Below, one piece after another: positions 57,618 to 64,000 of a stretch of DNA of 64,000 nt (position 1 is its first letter; each line of letters starts with the position of its first letter). The position numbers and the translations under genes were made by a program. Below the pieces are notes generated by a model, which did not search any database, was not told where the DNA came from, and saw nothing but the letters and a program-made list of their open reading frames with translations. The stretch lies in contig JADJJZ010000003.1 in assembly GCA_016706255.1 (NCBI GenBank), forward strand, positions 1,026,501 through 1,090,500, given 5' to 3'. This DNA comes from Bacteroidota bacterium. Lineage in GTDB: Bacteria > Bacteroidota > Bacteroidia > Chitinophagales > BACL12.

Positions 57618-59443
57618 TTATCTAACCGCACCAACCGAATGGATTGGGTAATTTCCGGTGTAACCACTTCCAAGATTATAATTCCTGAATAAGCTGTCTC
57701 AAAGTTCCAAGCTGTCTGATTCCCAAAACCGCTGGTGGTTTGCAGTAATTTACCATCTAAAGCATAACAATTAATGGTAAAATCAATAGCCTGCTGAAAT
57801 TTAATTTGGATATTTTCTCCGTTAGAAATAAATCCGGCTGTATTTAAAAATTGAATCCCGTTTACAACTACATTTTCATTTATTGCAACAGGATTAATTA
57901 ATCCGCGTGCATCTAAGGCATTGTAAATAGCATCATGAAAAGTCCCGCCAAAAATTAATTCTTCTGCCAATAATAGCAATTGTGCAGCCTGAGGCATTGT
58001 CATATTCGGTAAACTGCCATGTAATGCTTCCAATACCAATTTATCTGTATTGTCTTTACCAATTAAATCAAAAATATCCATTAAAGCGCCAGACCATATT
58101 TCACTTGATGAATAGTAATTATCAGAATTGTCTTCCGGATAATGTTTATCCGAATCAGCATTTCTGCCAAACCAAAATTCATTATGACCATCCCAGCTAA
58201 ATATTTTTTCCCAATTGTAATCACTGTATCCACGCGAATAACTAGCAGCAAAATAATCGCCATAACCCTCATCAATTGCTCTGCGTTCTATACCTGTATT
58301 GCTTCCCGGCGCAGCATGATCGCTTAATGCATGTCCGTATTCATGACAAATTACATCCGCATCTTCGGCATCATCAACACCGCCTTCACCATATTGTATG
58401 GATGGAATTATTGCACTTACATAAAACGACTGGTCGGCACCACTTGCACCATGCGGATCAATTTCAATATAAAAATTTTGCATATCAACATAACCAAGGG
58501 TAAGTATTTGATTATTCATATTGGTGATATGATAAAATGCATTTACATCTTCAAATCCATTTTCACTTCTTGTAAAATAAAATTGTGGAATTGTTGCAGT
58601 CACCACCGGAACTGTCGGTGAATTTAAATCTTTAATTATAACACTGTCGTTTTTTATATAAAATACACCGTCTTCCAGTTTCACACGCATCGAAACAATT
58701 ACGGCTTCAGCATTTAATTCTGCATTATCATTATCGTTATTGTCCATATAAGCACCACCATATTCAACTCCCGCAGTTGTGAGTGGATCCGGTAAAAATA
58801 CTTTCGCCGAAACCGTTGTATCAACACCACTTAAATAACTGCGGTGATTATTTAATTCCAAAACAAAACCGTTTTCATCTAAAGTTACTGAATAACGCGA
58901 ACGGTCAGTGCTGAACTGACAATCGTATGTGTACACATACATTGGCTGATTATTTACAATACGAATTTTAATTTGCGGTTGTAAATCAAGAGGAAAAGAT
59001 TTATTATCGGGTAACTGCGGTAACAAAAAGTTTGGCTGTGCCTTCAGCGATACAGCAGGCCATGTTTTAGTGGTATAGGTATTCCCCTGAACGCTTCTGA
59101 TAATGCCCTGCCGGTCGATGACAATTTTTAATAAAGCATCTTCAATTGGAAAATGATTAAAATATTGTTGATAGGTTAGATATATTGCATAAGGTGTTGC
59201 TTTTGTATAAACAATTTGCACATCAGCATGATTCAAAAACAATTCAGGATAATTTTGATTCAGATACGCTAAGGCAATTTGATTTGTATTAGTTACAGAA
59301 ACGGAGTTATTTGCCGAAGCAATAATTTGTTGTTGTCCGATAGCGGGTTTACTTCCCAAACCGGCAAAATAAATGCTAAAACCGATGACTAAAAGCCACT
59401 TCGATTTGCCAGATGGATTCCATTTTCTGAATAATTTTAACAT
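57614..59443 (-). CDS. Secreted M4/M36-like zinc metalloprotease with T9SS domain
   Basis: The 609-aa protein has a signal peptide (WLLVIGFSIYFAGLGSKPAI) and an FTP/PepSY-like propeptide (NQNYPELFLNHADVQIVYTK). The zinc site is CHEYGHALSDHA with H367, E368, H371. The third ligand Glu is in RRAIDEGYGDYFAASY, as in thermolysin/fungalysin-like enzymes. The C-terminal ~80 aa (GIQFLNTAGFISNG to IRLVRLDN) look like a T9SS sorting domain. Its start overlaps the upstream yigZ gene by 68 bp. Confidence 0.9.
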   Translation of the reverse strand: MLKLFRKWNPSGKSKWLLVIGFSIYFAGLGSKPAIGQQQIIASANNSVSVTNTNQIALAYLNQNYPELFLNHADVQIVYTKATPYAIYLTYQQYFNHFPIEDALLKIVIDRQGIIRSVQGNTYTTKTWPAVSLKAQPNFLLPQLPDNKSFPLDLQPQIKIRIVNNQPMYVYTYDCQFSTDRSRYSVTLDENGFVLELNNHRSYLSGVDTTVSAKVFLPDPLTTAGVEYGGAYMDNNDNDNAELNAEAVIVSMRVKLEDGVFYIKNDSVIIKDLNSPTVPVVTATIPQFYFTRSENGFEDVNAFYHITNMNNQILTLGYVDMQNFYIEIDPHGASGADQSFYVSAIIPSIQYGEGGVDDAEDADVICHEYGHALSDHAAPGSNTGIERRAIDEGYGDYFAASYSRGYSDYNWEKIFSWDGHNEFWFGRNADSDKHYPEDNSDNYYSSSEIWSGALMDIFDLIGKDNTDKLVLEALHGSLPNMTMPQAAQLLLLAEELIFGGTFHDAIYNALDARGLINPVAINENVVVNGIQFLNTAGFISNGENIQIKFQQAIDFTINCYALDGKLLQTTSGFGNQTAWNFETAYSGIIILEVVTPEITQSIRLVRLDN

Positions 59444-59999
59444 GCTTATCGCTGTTGAACGTAATCATAAAGTTACATGTTTCACCGAATTCCGTATCGG
59501 TAATCCTGGCGCCTGCTTTATTAATTTCATGAATGACCATGTGCATATCACTTTCGCTGCAGGTCACTTTGTAACATTCCTGAATGGGAATAATAACGAT
59601 TTGGTTGTGTTCAATACCATCTGCCGCCGCAGCACCATAAGCGTGAATTAAACCCGGAATGCCCAACTTTTTGCCTCCAAAATAACGGACAACGAATACA
59701 GCACATTGGGTGAGGGAGCGACTTTTAAGCTCGTTTAAAATTGGTCTGCCTGCGCTGCCGGACGGCTCGCCATCGTCGGAAAAGCGCTCAACATCTGCAA
59801 CCAGCCCTATACGACAAGCCCAGGCAACATGTACTGCCTTGTGGTGTTCTTTGCGCAGCTTTTCCTTTATTTGTTTTACCACGTCCTCATCTTCAACCCG
59901 ATAACAATAGGCAATAAAACGACTGCCGGACTCTGTGTACAAGCCTTCCGAAGCGATTTTAAGTGTTTGATATTGAGTATTTTGCTCCACAAATTTCAC
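59376..59999 (-). CDS. YigZ/IMPACT family protein
   Basis: The 207-aa protein begins TLKIASEGLYTESGSRFIAY. It contains AHVAWACRIG-like VHVAWACRIGLVADVERFSD, DDGEPSGSAGRPIL and VVRYFGGKKLGIPGLIHAYG. These are hallmarks of the YigZ/IMPACT N-terminal domain plus a DUF1949 C-terminal domain. Cellular role not settled (possibly linked to translation or proline-peptide handling). It shares 68 bp with the following protease gene. Confidence 0.93.
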   Translation of the reverse strand: MKFVEQNTQYQTLKIASEGLYTESGSRFIAYCYRVEDEDVVKQIKEKLRKEHHKAVHVAWACRIGLVADVERFSDDGEPSGSAGRPILNELKSRSLTQCAVFVVRYFGGKKLGIPGLIHAYGAAAADGIEHNQIVIIPIQECYKVTCSESDMHMVIHEINKAGARITDTEFGETCNFMITFNSDKHVKIIQKMESIWQIEVAFSHRF

Positions 60000-60216
60000 T
60001 GCGAAGATGCATCAGTAATCCGAAAATAGGGAATGTAATTTTTTGGTAACTTTTTTATAATCAATGGTTTAACGTTAAATTTTTAAGAAAAAACTGTTTT
60101 TTAACATTGAAATGCCGGGTAGTTTGCAAACATTTTTGCCTTTATATTCAAAATAAAAATATTTGTTTGTTTCGGGATGAACAACTAATCTTGCATTACA
60201 AATTTCCGGCTAAACA

Positions 60217-61461
60217 TTGACTACAGCAGCATATATCTCCATTATTGCAGGCATGTCTGAAAAGATATCCTCGTTGCGTACAACTGATGAATCAATTGCC
60301 TATTTTGCAAAACAATTTTGTCTGTTATTTCCCATTGACAATTATGCCGTTTATCGTGTCAGTGAAAAAACTGAATTATTTATTCGCACAATAGAAAATA
60401 AGCCAAAACTTAAATCAGGAAATTCTGCCAAATTTGAACAGCGTTTACACTTACCGGATGATATCAGAAACAACCAGGAAAAATTTGTTTTTATCCTGGA
60501 TAATGCTGAAAAATTCATTTCAACGCACAAACCCATTGAAGTTATAAATGAAGTAATACTCCCGATAAGGCGAAATGGAAGTGTTGAGTTATTCTTTTAT
60601 GGTGTAACTGCTGAACCGGTGCAGGTAGATGCATTTCAAAATGATACCTGTCGCATTTTTGCTAATTTTTATTTACAGGTTGAAGATGCATTACTCATAA
60701 GAAATAAAATCAACGATAAACAACAGGAATTATCAGGCCATATTTCAGAAAATAATGATACGCTTTTTGAATTAAACGAGCGACTGATTTCTTATAATCA
60801 GGAATTACAACAGTTCGCATATTCTGCATCACATGATTTACAGGAGCCGCTGCGCACTATTTCTTCATATATCAATTTATTTCTCAAATCATATGGTGAT
60901 AATTTACCTGATGATGGTCGTGAATATTTGCAATTTGCTTCAGATGGTGCACAACGTATGCATCATTTAATTAAAGATTTGCTCACCTACAGTAAGTTGG
61001 ATTATCACACTGAGCCAATGACAAATTTTGAAGGGAATATGACCTTACGTCAGGCTTTGGATAATTTGCAAAAATCGGTAGAAGAAAGTAATGCACTTAT
61101 TTTATATCCTGATTTACCGGTTATGTATGGTAACCATTCACAAATAATATTATTATTTCAGAACTTAATTGATAATGCCATTAAATTCCGAAGCAAAAAT
61201 GAACCACTGGTGTTGATTGATGTGGAAGATAAAATTGATAAATGGGAATTTAAAGTCCGCGATAATGGTATTGGAATTGCAAGTCAATTCCAACATAAAA
61301 TTTTTGGCATATTTAACCGCCTGCATGGCCGCGATGAAATACAGGGCTCCGGTTTGGGCTTATCTATCTGCAAAAAAATTGTCGAACGCCACAAGGGTAA
61401 TATCACGGTTGAGTCAAAACCCGGTAAGGGAACCACGTTTACTTTCTCCCTGAGTAAATAA
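60217..61461 (+). CDS. Sensor histidine kinase
   Basis: A GAF-like N-terminal sensor (about 1-165) lacks transmembrane helices. HisKA follows with phospho-acceptor SASHDLQEPL (H206 from TTG 60217). The HATPase domain has NLIDNAIKFRSKNE (N box), VRDNGIGIA (G1) and GSGLGLSICKKIVERH (G2). It is cytosolic, with no response regulator next to it. The start may be TTG 60217 or ATG 60253. No signal for what it senses is apparent. Confidence 0.92.
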   Translation: MTTAAYISIIAGMSEKISSLRTTDESIAYFAKQFCLLFPIDNYAVYRVSEKTELFIRTIENKPKLKSGNSAKFEQRLHLPDDIRNNQEKFVFILDNAEKFISTHKPIEVINEVILPIRRNGSVELFFYGVTAEPVQVDAFQNDTCRIFANFYLQVEDALLIRNKINDKQQELSGHISENNDTLFELNERLISYNQELQQFAYSASHDLQEPLRTISSYINLFLKSYGDNLPDDGREYLQFASDGAQRMHHLIKDLLTYSKLDYHTEPMTNFEGNMTLRQALDNLQKSVEESNALILYPDLPVMYGNHSQIILLFQNLIDNAIKFRSKNEPLVLIDVEDKIDKWEFKVRDNGIGIASQFQHKIFGIFNRLHGRDEIQGSGLGLSICKKIVERHKGNITVESKPGKGTTFTFSLSK

Positions 61462-61491
61462 TAATTATCCTTTCGTCTTATTAAATATTTT

Positions 61492-61499
61492 TATATTTG
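61492..61499 (+). promoter_or_regulatory. -7 promoter box for the cyanophycinase-like gene
   Basis: TATATTTG fits TAnnTTTG, 16 bp before the ATG at 61516. Confidence 0.45.
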
Positions 61500-61515
61500 T
61501 TTCAAATTCAAACCT

Positions 61516-62382
61516 ATGTTGAAGTCTTTCCTCTTGGTTATATGCGCCGGTTTATTGTTTATGGCATGTTCTGAGCAAACTGCAAAAACTGAATCTCAAG
61601 AAGTAGTAAATTATCCGAAAGGGAAATTATTTATAATAGGAGGGGGCGACAGAGGTGATAGTTTAATGATGGATTTAATTAAAGCCTCCGGATGGAAACC
61701 GGGTGATTTAATTACTACAATCACTTTACCGAGCGGTTGGGGCGATAGTGCTTATATCTGGTTAAATAATGACTTCAAAAAACTCACCGGACAAAATTGT
61801 GTAAAATTTGATTCTGCTGCAGTGGGCGTACCGGCAAAATTAGACTCGTTACGTAAATCAAAAATAATTTTTATCAGTGGTGGCGATCAGGCTGTGATGA
61901 TGCGCAAAATTGCAGGAACAGATATCAAAGCCGCAATAAATGAAGCTTATCAAAACGGAGCATTAATAAGTGGCACCAGCGCAGGGGCAAGTATTATGAG
62001 CGAAAGAATGATCACCGGCGAAGGATTAGTAGATACTGCATACGAAGCAACGTTTGATAATATCTGGAAAGGTAATTTAGAACTGGTTGAAGGTTTAGGA
62101 TTATTGGATTCAGTTATTATCGACCAGCATTTTGTAGTGCGCAGTCGTTATAACCGATTATTATGTGCCGTTATCGAAAATAAAGGTTTTCAATGTGTTG
62201 GCATCGATGAAGGAACCGCCATTTTAGTAAGTCAAGGCAAAGCAACCGTAATTGGTGCGAGTCAGGTTATTGAAATTGGTCAGCCCATTTCAACAGATAT
62301 GTCACAAGATACTTTAATGGCAGCAAAACAAATTCATTTATCAATCTACCTGCCCGGTGAAAGTTTTCCAATAAAACAATAA
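61516..62382 (+). CDS. Cyanophycinase-like lipoprotein (S51 peptidase family)
   Basis: The lipoprotein signal LLVICAGLLFMAC has Cys18. Next is GKLFIIGGGDRGDSLM, then FISGGDQAVMMRKI. The serine nucleophile is in GTSAGAS (S155) and the catalytic region is DQHFVVRSRYNRLLCAVIE. The order is that of cyanophycinases, Ser exopeptidases that release beta-Asp-Arg dipeptides. No cyanophycin synthetase is visible here. The substrate may be another isoaspartyl peptide. 288 aa. Confidence 0.9.
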   Translation: MLKSFLLVICAGLLFMACSEQTAKTESQEVVNYPKGKLFIIGGGDRGDSLMMDLIKASGWKPGDLITTITLPSGWGDSAYIWLNNDFKKLTGQNCVKFDSAAVGVPAKLDSLRKSKIIFISGGDQAVMMRKIAGTDIKAAINEAYQNGALISGTSAGASIMSERMITGEGLVDTAYEATFDNIWKGNLELVEGLGLLDSVIIDQHFVVRSRYNRLLCAVIENKGFQCVGIDEGTAILVSQGKATVIGASQVIEIGQPISTDMSQDTLMAAKQIHLSIYLPGESFPIKQ

Positions 62383-62390
62383 CGCAACTA

Positions 62391-63833
62391 TTATTTACCA
62401 TTAATAATTTTCTGTAACATCCAATTGCGCATATAGGACACATTGTCCTCTTGCAACGTAGCAATGAGTTTTTCTTTATCCTTTGTTTTGTAGTCAGGAT
62501 GTAATTTGGCTAATGCACCAATATTTTTGCATACATAATTAAACTGATCGGTTACTGCTGATTCCAGATTGTTTTTGTTGTAAGCAATAAATTGTCTGAA
62601 ACTTTCTAATGCCGCATTTAACAAATCCCATTCTTGTTTTTGCAGGTATATGAAACACTGCAGACTGCGCAGCTCATATTTAATCAGCAAATTTTCAGTT
62701 ACAACCTGTGTAATCGCTTCGTGAGCCGATTCGTATTCTCCTTTAAAAAATAATATCCATGCATGGCATAAATTATACACTGTAGCGCGGATATGTTCAG
62801 AAACCTCTAAAACATATTTTTCTAAAATGTATTCAGCATATTCAATTTTACCTAATTGTAATGCATTTATCACAATATTAAATACCGATGCATAGGATAA
62901 ACCTTTTATCTGACGCCATAATTGTTTTTCAATTTTTACATTATATAATTCAAAAAGTTCGTTTCGCCAGCTTTCATCCACCAACACTTTCCTGTCTGCA
63001 TAATATAATAATCCAATTACTAAATTTTCAATCGTGTATCTGTCTTGGGTATAATCCAACGATTTTACGATATCTAACGCCTCATAATAATATTGATCAC
63101 CGGACTCAACATATTGCATTTTGAAAATCAAATAAATTACTTTGGTTTCTTTGTGTTCAAATGGTTCAAAGGCTTCATACAAATCAAGAAATATTTTTAA
63201 TTTTTCTTTTTCAGGTGGTAAATTAATAGCCCGTTTTGCTTTGTTATTATTCATTATAGAACTAAATACACGCATAAGCGTCCATTCAGTTATCAGATTC
63301 GGTGTTTTATCTTCCAACATTACTGTGTTGGAGGCATGCATATTTTTTATATTATTATAAATGCTGTACAAAATGCGCATATCATTTATCCATATGGCAG
63401 TGTACAATTTTTCTCGCAATTTTAAATCAGCTTTTTTAATGGATACCTCCACTTTCTTCATGTTTTTTTCAGCTAAATCCAAAACCTTACGGTCAATCAG
63501 AAAACTATTCAGATACTGGTCCTTAACCGTATTACCAACCTTCAGCGATTCCTGTGCAACAAATTCCATCATCAACGCCAAAAAGTCAGAGCACAAATTA
63601 CGATACCCGGCATCGTTGTAACTCTTTGATTCTGTGGTAGTTAGATAAATTTTTTCCTTTTCCTTTTCGGTCAGCTCAAAATGCGGAAAGTAAGGTTGCA
63701 GTAATTTGTAAAACCTTACAAACTTGTCGTTTTTATTGAAATAGGGTGAAGCAACAAAGTCAGCAAATGCCTTCCACTCGGTTTTGGTCAATACGCGCAG
63801 CACTTGTTGCAAATAGGTATTCTCCATGCCCAA
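62391..63833 (-). CDS. Large alpha-helical hypothetical protein
   Basis: The 480-aa soluble protein begins ENTYLQQVLRVLTKTEWKAF. It is almost wholly helical, with repeating amphipathic helices (VFNIVINALQLGKIEYAEYI, then ATVYNLCHAWILFFKGEYES), suggesting a TPR-like solenoid. I have seen similar proteins in Bacteroidota but know no function. It is convergent with the cyanophycinase gene. Confidence 0.7.
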   Translation of the reverse strand: MGMENTYLQQVLRVLTKTEWKAFADFVASPYFNKNDKFVRFYKLLQPYFPHFELTEKEKEKIYLTTTESKSYNDAGYRNLCSDFLALMMEFVAQESLKVGNTVKDQYLNSFLIDRKVLDLAEKNMKKVEVSIKKADLKLREKLYTAIWINDMRILYSIYNNIKNMHASNTVMLEDKTPNLITEWTLMRVFSSIMNNNKAKRAINLPPEKEKLKIFLDLYEAFEPFEHKETKVIYLIFKMQYVESGDQYYYEALDIVKSLDYTQDRYTIENLVIGLLYYADRKVLVDESWRNELFELYNVKIEKQLWRQIKGLSYASVFNIVINALQLGKIEYAEYILEKYVLEVSEHIRATVYNLCHAWILFFKGEYESAHEAITQVVTENLLIKYELRSLQCFIYLQKQEWDLLNAALESFRQFIAYNKNNLESAVTDQFNYVCKNIGALAKLHPDYKTKDKEKLIATLQEDNVSYMRNWMLQKIINGK

Positions 63834-63884
63834 AATAACAAATTGTCTGCTACAAAGTCAAAAATTTCTACTGGATTATGCTCC

Positions 63885-64000
63885 ATGAAAATCGTCCCTT
63901 TGTCCCATAAAACTACCGATATGCAATACCAGCTTACAAAACAGAATTATGGATTGGATAAAAGTAGTAACCCGTCAAAATCACAACAACTAATGAACAT
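63885..64000 (+). CDS. Possible start of a gene, cut by the window end
   Basis: An ATG at 63885 opens a frame (KIVPLSHKTTDMQYQLTKQN) that is still open at the last base. The composition is plausible, and the preceding gene is divergent, which leaves space for promoters. Too short to name. Confidence 0.25.
   Translation, partial: MKIVPLSHKTTDMQYQLTKQNYGLDKSSNPSKSQQLMN

Overview
The window comes from a low-GC member of the Bacteroidota, probably an environmental, gliding-type lineage that I cannot place below phylum. Three things point there. Secreted proteins carry type IX secretion (T9SS) C-terminal sorting domains. Several genes are preceded by the phylum's -7 promoter box (TAnnTTTG). Menaquinone genes of the futalosine route (mqnE, mqnA) are present.

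Positions 1-17.6 kb form a defence/mobile island. It opens with an AbiE-type toxin-antitoxin pair whose antitoxin reading frame is broken, then a complete type I restriction-modification operon (hsdM-hsdS-hsdR). The hsdS gene is frameshifted and carries four perfect 12-bp units in its central spacer. A DUF932 protein, two small hypotheticals and a frameshifted arginine/agmatine-deiminase-like gene follow. An intact IS21-family element (istA-istB, 10721..13341) then splits an HNH-nuclease-like gene, with a 6-bp target duplication. To its right lie a membrane-anchored J-domain protein with a small partner gene, a truncated tyrosine recombinase, and a frameshifted hypothetical gene ending in a cysteine-rich tail. 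A tRNA-Lys(TTT) closes the island; its 3' end lies in one of two ~66-bp direct repeats that look like attachment sites.

Positions 17.7-32.2 kb hold chromosomal genes that all carry frameshifts except one 45-codon lipoprotein gene: a DUF4920 lipoprotein, a geranylgeranyl-reductase-like flavoprotein, a DUF5723-like protein, a fused two-domain peptide ABC ATPase, a secreted protein with four glycogen-binding-like repeats, an aspartyl protease, DUF2809, a delta-60 repeat protein, Hsp20, a PolB-type exonuclease and an SDR. The density, on both strands and in unrelated families, looks more like consensus indel errors than gene decay. A triplicated noncoding repeat sits at ~19.95-20.38 kb.

Positions 32.3-64 kb are almost free of frameshifts. 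They include NDH-2, a trans-sulfuration PLP enzyme, fabD, folE and queD. A four-gene lipid-modification cluster follows (CNMT-like methyltransferase, flavoprotein, DUF1365, CFA synthase). Close by are a MerR regulator with the residues expected of a CarH/LitR B12 photoreceptor and an ECF sigma factor. Next come yraN, a sugar isomerase, lipB, an rluD-type gene, two tandem M43 metalloproteases, a menaquinone operon with one homopolymer frameshift in mqnE, a nucleoside phosphorylase, stress proteins, a thermolysin-like secreted protease, a YigZ protein, a histidine kinase, a cyanophycinase-like lipoprotein and a large helical hypothetical protein.

The most system-like candidate is the B12 photoreceptor / ECF sigma / fatty-acid-methylation neighbourhood at 37-47 kb. 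The island pair of a coiled-coil protein and a deiminase (9.4-10.6 kb) is a more speculative second. All names rest on motif reading and family memory; no database search was run.
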